A DNA stretch of 7,539 bases, from positions 1-7,539 of the forward strand of contig CALLJA010000561.1 of the NCBI GenBank assembly GCA_938008865.1, given 5' to 3'. Position 1 is the first letter of the stretch. The number at the start of each line of letters is the position of its first letter. This document shows positions 1-6,964 of this stretch, piece after piece. The notes below the pieces were generated by a model that was given only the letters and a program-made list of their open reading frames with translations, did not search any database and had not been told where the DNA came from. The translations under genes and the position numbers were made by a program. The DNA is from an uncultured Anaerolineales bacterium. Lineage in GTDB: Bacteria > Chloroflexota > Anaerolineae > Anaerolineales > Villigracilaceae.

Positions 1-22
1 AAGGCAAGTATATTACGCCCAT
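1..22 (-). CDS. Possible 5' end of a divergent gene running off the left edge
   Basis: Reading leftwards, an ATG at 22-20 begins an open frame (MGVIYLP) that leaves the window after seven codons. A good Shine-Dalgarno-like GAGGAGAG lies at 39-32, with a 9-nt spacer, which is the main reason to suspect a real start. The orientation would be divergent from the DUF3597 gene, sharing the 23-170 intergenic region. Seven residues cannot identify a product, and the match could be chance. Confidence 0.25.
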
Positions 23-82
23 TTACTATCACTCTCCTCAGGGGCTTCGCATTGTCGTTGGCCTCCTAGATTCTTATTAACC

Positions 83-110
83 TTGCATCCTGTGCTTCTT
101 CCGTTATAAT
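83..110 (+). promoter_or_regulatory. Sigma-70-like promoter of the DUF3597 gene
   Basis: A perfect TATAAT -10 box lies at 105-110. A partial -35 box, TTGCAT, lies at 83-88, giving a 16-nt spacer. Transcription would start near 117, leaving a leader of about 54 nt before the ATG at 171. This is the clearest promoter in the window, and no other gene lies between it and 171. Confidence 0.6.
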
Positions 111-122
111 GACTTCATCGTC

Positions 123-141
123 AGTGGGACTTGTGCCCACT
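123..141 (+). repeat. Perfect 6-bp inverted repeat in the DUF3597 leader
   Basis: AGTGGG at 123-128 is matched by CCCACT at 136-141, around a 7-nt centre. It sits just after the expected transcription start and 17 nt ahead of the ribosome binding site. It could be a small leader hairpin or an operator half-site pair. No regulator is identified. Confidence 0.4.
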
Positions 142-170
142 TCCATCCTCATTCGTCGAAAGGATATATC

Positions 171-665
171 ATGAGTTTCTTCAGCACGATCCTCGAAAAA
201 CTGGGGCTGAAAAAGGAAGAACCCGCTCCCGCTGCCCCCGCCGCGCCTGCGATGCCTGCCGCTCCCGCTCCAAAGCCTGCCGCGCCCGCGCCTGCCCCCG
301 CCAAGCCTGCCGTCCACTCTGCCGCCGAGGCCAGGACGGTCGCGCCCGCCGCGCCTGTCACCCCGCCCGCGCCGCCTGTTCCCGCCAAACCCGCCGTCCA
401 GGCCGTGTCCGAGGTGGACGTGGTCAAGAAGTTGGAAAAACTGGCAGACGGCTCCAACCTCGATTGGAAGGTCTCCATCGTGGACCTGCTCAAACTGCTC
501 GAGATCGACAGCAGCCGCGAGGCCCGCAAGGAACTGGCCGTCGAGTTAGGCTGCCCCGCCGACCTGATGGGCGACTCGGCCAAGATGAACGTCTGGCTGC
601 ACAAGGCCGTCCTCAAGAAGATCGCCGAGAACGGCGGCAACATCCCGCAGGAACTGCTCGATTAG
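171..665 (+). CDS. DUF3597 family protein with an Ala/Pro-rich linker
   Basis: This 164-residue protein has three parts. Residues 1-15 are a short amphipathic start (MSFFSTILEKLGLKK). Residues 16-80 are a low-complexity linker made almost wholly of Ala, Pro and some Lys, in which the unit PAKPAV occurs twice. Residues 81-164 match the DUF3597 domain as I recall it: NLDWKVSIVDLLKLL (about 96-110), then SSREARKELAVELG, then MNVWLHKAVLKKIAENGG (about 139-156). DUF3597 proteins have no established function; this layout of short N-terminus, Ala/Pro linker and C-terminal helical domain is typical. There is no signal peptide or membrane segment, so it is probably cytosolic. The ATG at 171 follows GAAAGGA (158-164) at a 6-nt spacing. 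It has its own promoter and terminator, so it appears to be monocistronic. Long frames on both strands across the linker are by-products of its GC-rich composition. Confidence 0.85.
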   Translation: MSFFSTILEKLGLKKEEPAPAAPAAPAMPAAPAPKPAAPAPAPAKPAVHSAAEARTVAPAAPVTPPAPPVPAKPAVQAVSEVDVVKKLEKLADGSNLDWKVSIVDLLKLLEIDSSREARKELAVELGCPADLMGDSAKMNVWLHKAVLKKIAENGGNIPQELLD

Positions 666-674
666 TGTAAACCT

Positions 675-711
675 CGAACGGCGCAGACGAGAGTCTGCGC
701 CATTCGTTTTT
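675..711 (+). terminator. Rho-independent terminator after the DUF3597 gene
   Basis: A perfect 9-bp stem pairs 680-688 (GGCGCAGAC) with 693-701 around a GAGA loop, which is a GNRA-type tetraloop. After one mismatch it extends by four more pairs (675-678 with 703-706). Five T residues follow at 707-711. It starts 10 nt after the stop codon. Confidence 0.9.
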
Positions 712-728
712 GACCAAGGAGAAATGCG

Positions 729-1130
729 ATGGGCATGATCGAAACCTTACTCTGTTTTGTGTCCCTGGTTTTGGTCATGGGCGCGATCCTTCTGTCCAGC
801 GCCATCAAGATTGTGCCCGAGCATCGACGCCTCGATGTCTATCGCCTGGGACGCTACATCGGCGAGAAAGGCCCTGGCCTGGTGCTTCTGATCCCCATCG
901 TCGACCGCGGCCTGATGAAGGACCTGGGCGCGGCTCCCCTGCACGAGCAGACGCCCAGCCGCAGCCTGGTGGGCGTGGTCGGCCAGGCCGAGTCGACGGT
1001 CTACACCGAGGGCAGGGTGCGCCTGTCGACGGGCGAGGTGTGGGACGCCGTCAGCCCGCGGCCTATTTCGACGGGCCAGCGCGTACGGGTGGTGCGCGCC
1101 ATCCTGGAAGTGGAAGAGGAACGGGAATAG
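729..1130 (+). CDS. Small membrane protein: stomatin/SPFH N-terminus joined to an NfeD-type OB domain
   Basis: This 133-residue protein begins with a hydrophobic segment (about residues 4-26), a single membrane anchor. Residues 26-66 (IKIVPEHRRLDVYRLGRYIG, then KGPGLVLLIPIVDR) closely resemble the start of the SPFH domain of stomatin/slipin proteins. The rest of SPFH (normally over 150 residues) and the coiled-coil tail are absent. Residues 80-129 instead resemble the C-terminal OB fold of NfeD proteins: LVGVVGQAES, GRVRL, GEVWDAVS, ISTGQRVRVVRA. In prokaryotes NfeD and stomatin genes are usually adjacent, and NfeD proteases act on stomatin. Here pieces of both share one chain without the serine protease domain, so a scaffold or partner-binding role at the membrane is a reasonable inference. 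The ATG follows AAGGAG (716-721) at a 7-nt spacing. No promoter of its own was recognised. Confidence 0.75.
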   Translation: MGMIETLLCFVSLVLVMGAILLSSAIKIVPEHRRLDVYRLGRYIGEKGPGLVLLIPIVDRGLMKDLGAAPLHEQTPSRSLVGVVGQAESTVYTEGRVRLSTGEVWDAVSPRPISTGQRVRVVRAILEVEEERE

Positions 1131-1153
1131 CCCTTCCTTAATCGCAACCCATC

Positions 1154-1162
1154 TGATACAAT
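1154..1162 (+). promoter_or_regulatory. Candidate extended -10 promoter upstream of bipA
   Basis: TGATACAAT at 1154-1162 fits the extended -10 form TG-N-TACAAT, five of six against TATAAT. The region 17 nt upstream (TTCCTT, 1134-1139) is a poor -35 box, which extended -10 promoters tolerate. Transcription would start near 1169, placing the 1192-1221 hairpin inside the bipA leader. Confidence 0.45.
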
Positions 1163-1186
1163 CCAGCCCGCACGATTGATGAAGCA

Positions 1187-1221
1187 CCGAGAAAGCCTCG
1201 GCCTCCCAGGTCGGGGTTTTT
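1187..1221 (+). terminator. Terminator-like hairpin with a competing upstream hairpin (possible attenuator)
   Basis: Bases 1192-1204 pair with 1208-1220 in a 13-bp stem (three G-U pairs) around a CCC loop, and the descending arm ends in TTTTT (1217-1221). This is a plausible intrinsic terminator. An alternative hairpin pairs CCGAG (1187-1191) with CTCGG (1197-1201). Because 1197-1201 is also part of the terminator stem, the two folds exclude each other. It lies 57-91 nt after the SPFH/NfeD gene stop and 72 nt before the bipA start. It may simply end the upstream transcript. If the 1154-1162 promoter is real, it would act as an attenuator for bipA. Confidence 0.6.
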
Positions 1222-1292
1222 GTGTGTATTGGACCCTGGGCGTTCATTACGATCCAGCGCCAAAAAATCCGCTTTACGAATTACGAGAACCC

Positions 1293-3152
<1,860 letters not shown>

Positions 3153-3157
3153 ATGAG

Positions 3158-3195
3158 ACAGGCTGGAGAATTTTATCTCCAGCCTGTTTTTTTTT
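3158..3195 (+). terminator. Strong rho-independent terminator of bipA
   Basis: A perfect 12-bp stem pairs 3158-3169 (ACAGGCTGGAGA) with 3176-3187 around a 6-nt AT-rich loop. Nine T residues run from 3187 to 3195. It begins 5 nt after the bipA stop. It lies between convergent genes, and transcripts from the right would cross the same hairpin, but with only a poor U-tract on that strand. Confidence 0.95.
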
Positions 3196-3212
3196 GAGTT
3201 TTTTGATCGGCA

Positions 3213-4058
3213 TCAATCGCAAGTGCTCAGTTCGATATCCTTGATGACCGACGCGCCATAATCATTGTAGGATTGCACGCCATAGACGTAAGTCACAGGA
3301 TCGATGATCAGGAAGGTGTTGAATACATCTGTGTATGAGGTCTGGTTCGGGCCGACGGTAGCCAACAGGTTCCCATCTTTATAGACCGAGAAGCCTTCTT
3401 CATTATTGGACTCGTCCTTCCAACTCAACTTGACCGTCCACTCCCAACTGATGATCCAGATGTCGCCGACCTTGTGCGATTTGTTGACGGAGGTGCAGGC
3501 GGTGTGAACTCCCTTGGGTGGGTTGGGCGCCTGGGGGGCGGGGGTTGCTGTGGGGGGAAGCGCGGGCGGCACACCTTCGGGCAGCCCGACCACATTTCCC
3601 AGGACGGTCGCATATGCACCCCACAGCCAGCAGGTCGCGCCATTGCCGCCCGGGTATTGGATGATCCAGTAATTATCGGGCGTGTATTGCCCAACCACAT
3701 TGGCGCTCATGCCGACCTTGAAAACCATTACCAGGTCGTAGCTGATGCCGGGGCCTGTGCGACAATTAGTATCGGTGTTGACCGAGACCGTGGGTGCGAC
3801 CACAGGCGTGGGCGGAGGCGGCCCAGGGGTAATGGTCTCGGTGGGGATGGCGGCGGTCTGCGTAGCAGCAGCCAGCGTCTGCACGGCCATTGTCAGTGCG
3901 ACGTCGATATCGATTGCGTCGGAGGGTTGATCGGGGGTGGTAACTTCTTGCGTGGCGGTTGCCCCAGGTGTAGCAGGGACATTCGCTGGCAGGTTGCAGG
4001 CCAATGCGGCTGCCACCAGAACGAGCAGGACAACGTATAACGGTTTTGGGCCTTTCAT
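3213..4058 (-). CDS. Secreted lipoprotein with SH3-like and fibronectin-III-like domains (paralogue B)
   Basis: This 281-residue protein starts with a lipoprotein signal: MKGPK, a hydrophobic run, then ALAC with the lipid-bearing Cys at 21. A Thr/Pro/Ala-rich linker follows (22-92), including a short helix-like LTMAVQTLAAATQTA stretch. Residues 93-155 look like a bacterial SH3 domain, with NCRTGPG at 98-104 and CWLWGAYA at 143-150. A second proline-rich linker (160-183) leads to an FN3-like domain (184-281) with the signature LSWKDESNNEEGFSVYKDG and TSYTD. Cys99/Cys143 and Cys188/Cys280 may form one disulfide in each domain. The expected location is the outer face of the membrane, perhaps binding cell-wall or surface glycans; no catalytic residues are seen. 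The start follows AAGAGGAG (4073-4066) at a 7-nt spacing. Its DNA looks less GC-rich than its neighbours. A terminator separates it from its paralogue at 4188-5021. Confidence 0.85.
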   Translation of the reverse strand: MKGPKPLYVVLLVLVAAALACNLPANVPATPGATATQEVTTPDQPSDAIDIDVALTMAVQTLAAATQTAAIPTETITPGPPPPTPVVAPTVSVNTDTNCRTGPGISYDLVMVFKVGMSANVVGQYTPDNYWIIQYPGGNGATCWLWGAYATVLGNVVGLPEGVPPALPPTATPAPQAPNPPKGVHTACTSVNKSHKVGDIWIISWEWTVKLSWKDESNNEEGFSVYKDGNLLATVGPNQTSYTDVFNTFLIIDPVTYVYGVQSYNDYGASVIKDIELSTCD

Positions 4059-4107
4059 AAAGCAGCTCCTCTTTGGTTTTTTTCATTTTGTCATGAAGCC
4101 ACTCCGT

Positions 4108-4140
4108 CTGCCATCCCATGATGGGACTATTGGATGGCAG
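4108..4140. repeat. 9-bp perfect inverted repeat upstream of the second lipoprotein gene
   Basis: CTGCCATCC at 4108-4116 is matched by GGATGGCAG at 4132-4140 around a 15-nt centre. The inner bases also form CCCAT-N-ATGGG (4115-4125), so an overlapping smaller hairpin is possible. There is no T-tract, so it is unlikely to be a terminator. It lies 50 nt upstream of the lipoprotein start at 4058, where an operator or leader structure could sit. No clear -35/-10 pair was found in 4059-4145. Confidence 0.4.
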
Positions 4141-4145
4141 GAACC

Positions 4146-4174
4146 AAAAGCGCGGCGAAACTCGCCGCGCTTTT
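4146..4174 (-). terminator. Rho-independent terminator between the two lipoprotein genes
   Basis: A perfect 13-bp stem pairs 4146-4158 with 4162-4174 around a 3-nt loop. The GC core is GCGCGGCGA and the arm ends in TTTT on either strand. It starts 13 nt after the stop of the leftward gene at 4188. It should end the hmgA-flavoprotein-lipoprotein transcript, though the T-run is short and embedded in the stem. Confidence 0.8.
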
Positions 4175-4187
4175 GAACTGATTCGGG

Positions 4188-5021
4188 TTATCCCTGGCAC
4201 GAAAAACTGATCGAGCCGGAACGGGCCGTCATGCTGCCGCTGAAGACCTCGATGTAGTACACGTATTTGTCCGTGTAACTTCCGATGAAGATGTCGGTGT
4301 ACGAAGTCGTGTTGGGCGGAAGCTGTGCCGCCACCTCTCCGTCGCGCACGACGCGGAAGCCATCCTCGCCGTCCGAACGGTCAGCCCACTTGAGGGTGAC
4401 GGTGATGTCGCCGCCCGCGCCGCACGAATAATTCCAACTCAGTCCCGTAGGTGGGTTGGGAGCCGTGGCGGTGCGCGTGGCGGGCGGCGTAGTGGATGGG
4501 ACCACCCAATAGCTGCCCGAAGTTGCGGCGTATCCGCCCCAGGCCCAGCAGGTGCCGCCGCTATCAGGCAATTTCACCACCCAGTATCCGTCCTGCGGGT
4601 ACGCGCCCACGATCTCCGCTGTGCCGCCCGCCAGGAAGGTGAAGACGATCTCGTAATTCTGGCCCGGCCCCGTGCGACAGTTCGTACTCTCGTTGAAGGT
4701 CAGGATGGGCGTGGAGTAGGTGGGCGTAATGGTGGGAGTCAGGACCTTGGTGGGGGTGGCGCTCTGCGTGCCGGCCAGGCTGGGCGTGGATTGTGCCTGG
4801 GGCGTGCCGGGCGTCTCGGATGGGGCCGCAGCCTGCTCCGACGTGGCTGTGGGCGGGGCGGCGGTCGGCGAGTTGAGCGGCGTCAGGACGGCCTGCACCG
4901 TCTGCGCCGCGGCGGTCTGCAATTCGGGCGCGATCTCGGCGCCCGACTCGCTGGGCATATTGCAGGCCGTCAGGCTGGTCAGCAGGACCAGGCCCAGGCA
5001 AAGACTGAAGAACGGTTTCAT
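4188..5021 (-). CDS. Secreted lipoprotein with SH3-like and fibronectin-III-like domains (paralogue A)
   Basis: This 277-residue protein has a signal peptide ending in the lipobox LTAC (17-20), so Cys20 would be lipidated. A long Thr/Pro/Ala/Ser linker (21-106) contains repeated TPT-type units. The SH3-like domain (about 107-172) carries NCRTGPG (114-120), GYWVVKLP and CWAWGGYAA (158-166). After a short TAPNPPTG linker, the FN3-like domain (193-277) shows LKWADRSDGEDGFRVVRDG and TSYTDIF. Cys115/158 and Cys200/275 match the pairs in paralogue B. The ATG (5021-5019) overlaps the TGA of the upstream flavoprotein gene as ATGA, and GGAGGG (5036-5031) lies 9 nt ahead. It is therefore probably co-translated as the last gene of the hmgA operon. 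The function is unknown; a surface adhesion or wall-binding role is inferred from the domains only. Confidence 0.87.
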   Translation of the reverse strand: MKPFFSLCLGLVLLTSLTACNMPSESGAEIAPELQTAAAQTVQAVLTPLNSPTAAPPTATSEQAAAPSETPGTPQAQSTPSLAGTQSATPTKVLTPTITPTYSTPILTFNESTNCRTGPGQNYEIVFTFLAGGTAEIVGAYPQDGYWVVKLPDSGGTCWAWGGYAATSGSYWVVPSTTPPATRTATAPNPPTGLSWNYSCGAGGDITVTLKWADRSDGEDGFRVVRDGEVAAQLPPNTTSYTDIFIGSYTDKYVYYIEVFSGSMTARSGSISFSCQG

Positions 5022-5662
5022 TGGCTTTTTCCCTCCGGTGCGGGGATCGTGGATTTGGGGCGCTCCATCTCGAACAGGTCGGTCACGCGCGTGTATCCGC
5101 CGCCTGCCAGACGCCCGATGGGCTTGAGCGCCGCCAGGTCAATTTTATCGCTTCCCAGTAAAACCCGCTCATCCACGTGGATGTGGACCACCGTGCCGAT
5201 CACCAGACTGCCGCCCCCGGGCTGGTCGCTGATCTCGACGATCTGCCTGACCCTGCACTCGAAGTGGATCGGACTCTCCGCCACCCGCGGCGGGCGCACG
5301 GCGGCGGATGGGGTCGGGTTCACGCCCGCAAACGCGAACTCGTCGAACCCGGGCGGCGCCTCCACCGAAGACCGGTTCATGGCGGCGGCCAGGTCCTCGG
5401 TCACGATGTTGACCACGAACTCGCCCGTGGCATGCGCGTTGCGCAGCGTGTCCTTGAGTCCGCCGTCGCTGCCGCGCACCAGCGGACAGAAGACCACCGT
5501 GGCGGGCTTGGAACAGACCACGTTGAAGAACGAGAACGGCGCCAGGTTCGGGCGGCCGTCCAGGTCGAGCGTGGAGATCCAGCCGATGGGCCTCGGCACG
5601 ATTGCGCCCGTCAGGAGTTTGTACACGGAGGAGTGGGGCAGGGCTTCGGGAGAAGTTTCCAT
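5018..5662 (-). CDS. Flavin reductase-like, FMN-binding domain protein
   Basis: This is a 214-residue protein of the flavin reductase-like (flavoredoxin-type, split-barrel FMN-binding) family. Recognisable features from the ATG at 5662 are VYKLLTGAIVPRPIGWIST (13-31), DGRPNLAPFSFFN (35-47), the central TGEFVVNIV, FECRV further on, and the C-terminal GGGYTR (about 187-192) with FEMERP (about 197-202). Members bind FMN and either reduce flavin with NAD(P)H or act as redox proteins; the exact reaction cannot be read from sequence. The frame stays open to a TTG at 5740 inside hmgA, which would add 26 residues. I prefer 5662 because the family starts about 12-14 residues before YKLL. Neither start has a good ribosome binding site. 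It lies 58 nt after hmgA, and its stop overlaps the next start as ATGA, so it sits mid-operon. Proximity to hmgA suggests a role in aromatic breakdown, but no partner oxygenase is seen. Confidence 0.85.
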   Translation of the reverse strand: METSPEALPHSSVYKLLTGAIVPRPIGWISTLDLDGRPNLAPFSFFNVVCSKPATVVFCPLVRGSDGGLKDTLRNAHATGEFVVNIVTEDLAAAMNRSSVEAPPGFDEFAFAGVNPTPSAAVRPPRVAESPIHFECRVRQIVEISDQPGGGSLVIGTVVHIHVDERVLLGSDKIDLAALKPIGRLAGGGYTRVTDLFEMERPKSTIPAPEGKSQ

Positions 5663-5667
5663 GGGCT

Positions 5668-5724
5668 TTATCGTTGTGTAGACGCGGATGCCTTTTGTAA
5701 AAGTTCCAGGCGCGCGCTGCTCAT
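5668..5724 (-). CDS. Possible 18-codon relay ORF between hmgA and the flavoprotein gene
   Basis: The last bases of hmgA read GAATGA, so an ATG at 5724-5722 overlaps its TGA stop. This opens a frame of 18 codons (MSSARLELLQKASASTQR) ending in TAA at 5670-5668, five bases before the flavoprotein ATG at 5662. The flavoprotein start lacks a Shine-Dalgarno sequence, so ribosomes finishing this small frame could re-initiate there. The peptide has no recognisable family, and a frame this short can arise by chance. Confidence 0.15.
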   Translation of the reverse strand: MSSARLELLQKASASTQR

Positions 5725-6884
5725 TCTCCGCCGCCTTCAAGCCAGGTATCCATGTACTCGGGCTTTTCGAGGTCGAGCGCCTGCCTGGTCAGGTGCAGCG
5801 GGTGGAAGGTATCCACCATCACCGCCAGTTCGGTGGTTTCCTTTTTGCCGATGCTGGCCTCGGTCATACCGGGCTGCGGGCCGTGCGGCAGTCCGTAGGG
5901 ATGCAGGCTGATGTCACTGCGGTCGATGCCTTTGCGGCTCATGAAGTTGCCTTCGGCGTAGTAGATGACTTCGTCCGAGTTGACGTTGGAGTGGTTGTAC
6001 GGCGCGGGGATGGCCTCGGGGTGATAGTCGAACAGGCGCGGCACGAAGGAACACACCACAAAGTTGTGCGCCTCGAAGGTCTGGTGGACGGGCGGCGGCT
6101 GGTGGACGCGGCCCGTGATGGGCTCGAAGTCCTCGATGTTGAAGATCCACGGATAGAGATAACCGTCCCAACCGACCACGTCGAAGGGATGATGGTCCAG
6201 CACGTGCAGCGAGAGTCGGTCCCGCACCTTCACGCGGACCTCGAACTGGCCCCGTTCCGTGTGCGTTTCCAGCGCGGACGGCACGCGGATGTCGCGCTCA
6301 CAGTAGGGCGCATGTTCGAGCAGTTGGCCGTAGGCATTGCGGTAGCGTTTGGGAGGCTCGATCTGCGAGGGGTTTTCGATGGTGAAGAAACGCGCCTCGC
6401 CCTTCACCTGCATCTTCCAGGTGGTGCCGAACGGGATGACGATGTAATCGCCCGGGCGAAAGTCTAGGCTGCCGAACTGGCTCATGAGCGCGCCCGAGCC
6501 TTCATGCACGTACCAGGTCTCGTAGGCCTGCGCGTTGCGGTAGAAATAATCCATGCTGCGCGAGGCGCGCGCCACGCCGAGGATCACGTCGTTGTTGGCC
6601 AGCAGGGGAATCCGCGCCGAAACGGGGTCAGCCCCGAGCGGAATGGAGGTGGTACGAAAGGCGCGGTGGCGGATCGGGCCGAAATCCACCAATTCGGGGC
6701 TGGCAGGGCCAAGGTCTTCAGTCTTGACCACACGCGGTGGCAGAAAGTGGTGATACAGGATGGATTGCAGGCTGGAGAAGCCTTCCAGCCCCATCAACTC
6801 CTCACGGTACAGCCCTCCGCCCGGCTTGCGAAACTGGACGTGGCGCTTATGGGGGATCTCTCCGAGTTTGTGATAGAACGGCAT
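5721..6884 (-). CDS. hmgA: Homogentisate 1,2-dioxygenase (compact form)
   Basis: This 387-residue cytosolic protein resembles homogentisate 1,2-dioxygenase, the non-haem iron enzyme that opens homogentisate to maleylacetoacetate in tyrosine and phenylalanine breakdown. It is shorter than the 430-445-residue human and Pseudomonas enzymes and belongs to a compact form. An N-terminal cupin-like half includes ETWYVHEGSGAL (122-133) and RPGDYIVIPFGTTW (143-156). The C-terminal half carries DVVGWDGYLYPWIFNIEDF (235-253), close to the human VAWHGNYTPYKYNLKNF. Likely iron ligands are His298 in PYNHSN, Asp304 or Glu305 in NSDEV, and His334 in LPHGP. His267 (PPPVHQTFEAHNF) matches the region of the catalytic base. 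The ATG at 6884 follows AGAGGTGG (6895-6888). It heads a leftward operon with the flavoprotein and a lipoprotein. The other homogentisate-pathway enzymes are not in the window. Some relatives of this form lack biochemical proof, so the substrate is inferred. Confidence 0.87.
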   Translation of the reverse strand: MPFYHKLGEIPHKRHVQFRKPGGGLYREELMGLEGFSSLQSILYHHFLPPRVVKTEDLGPASPELVDFGPIRHRAFRTTSIPLGADPVSARIPLLANNDVILGVARASRSMDYFYRNAQAYETWYVHEGSGALMSQFGSLDFRPGDYIVIPFGTTWKMQVKGEARFFTIENPSQIEPPKRYRNAYGQLLEHAPYCERDIRVPSALETHTERGQFEVRVKVRDRLSLHVLDHHPFDVVGWDGYLYPWIFNIEDFEPITGRVHQPPPVHQTFEAHNFVVCSFVPRLFDYHPEAIPAPYNHSNVNSDEVIYYAEGNFMSRKGIDRSDISLHPYGLPHGPQPGMTEASIGKKETTELAVMVDTFHPLHLTRQALDLEKPEYMDTWLEGGGE

Positions 6885-6887
6885 GGG

Positions 6888-6903
6888 CCACCTCTAAAAG
6901 AGG
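6888..6903 (-). promoter_or_regulatory. hmgA ribosome binding site within a small hairpin
   Basis: The hmgA Shine-Dalgarno sequence AGAGGTGG (6895-6888) has its AGAGG part paired with CCTCT (6903-6899) around a TTT loop. The outer base, 6903, is also the last pair of the terminator hairpin at 6903-6940, so full formation of both folds is mutually exclusive at that base. The stem is only 5 bp. Any control of translation by it is inference. Confidence 0.35.
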
Positions 6904-6940
6904 GAGTGCAGACTTCGTATCCACGCAAAGTCCGCACTCC
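6903..6940 (-). terminator. Terminator hairpin between the GGDEF-like gene and hmgA
   Basis: GGAGTGC (6903-6909) pairs with GCACTCC (6934-6940). After one mismatch, GACTT (6911-6915) pairs with AAGTC (6928-6932), around a 12-nt loop. On the leftward strand the stem is followed by CTCTTTT. On the rightward strand a run of six T residues lies four bases beyond it. It begins 24 nt after the stop of the leftward gene at 6965, so hmgA probably has its own promoter within or just before this hairpin, though none was clearly recognised. Confidence 0.65.
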
Positions 6941-6964
6941 AGGATTTTTTGTCACACGCAAGCC

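Noticed and set aside
297..400. An imperfect 20-base direct repeat (297-316 and 381-400, 18 of 20 identical).
   Set aside because: It encodes the repeated PAKPAV unit of the Ala/Pro linker and needs no separate explanation.
149..643. A 164-codon open frame on the leftward strand, and a 179-codon frame in another rightward frame, over the DUF3597 gene.
   Set aside because: They arise from the GCC/CCC-rich Ala/Pro linker. They show no family pattern, while the 171-665 frame has a promoter, ribosome binding site, recognised domain and terminator.
1247..1286. Three copies of TTACGA (1247-1252, 1274-1279, 1281-1286) before bipA.
   Set aside because: A 6-base word with uneven spacing. The last two may be simple AT-rich filler, and no known regulator site was recognised.
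1176..1292. A 39-residue upstream extension of BipA starting at 1176.
   Set aside because: It overlaps a terminator-like hairpin, has no family similarity, and the usual BipA N-terminus starts at 1293.
5721..6467. Long rightward frames opposite hmgA and the flavoprotein gene, for example 5688-6467.
   Set aside because: They are mirror frames of GC-rich coding sequence. The leftward frames contain recognised motifs throughout.
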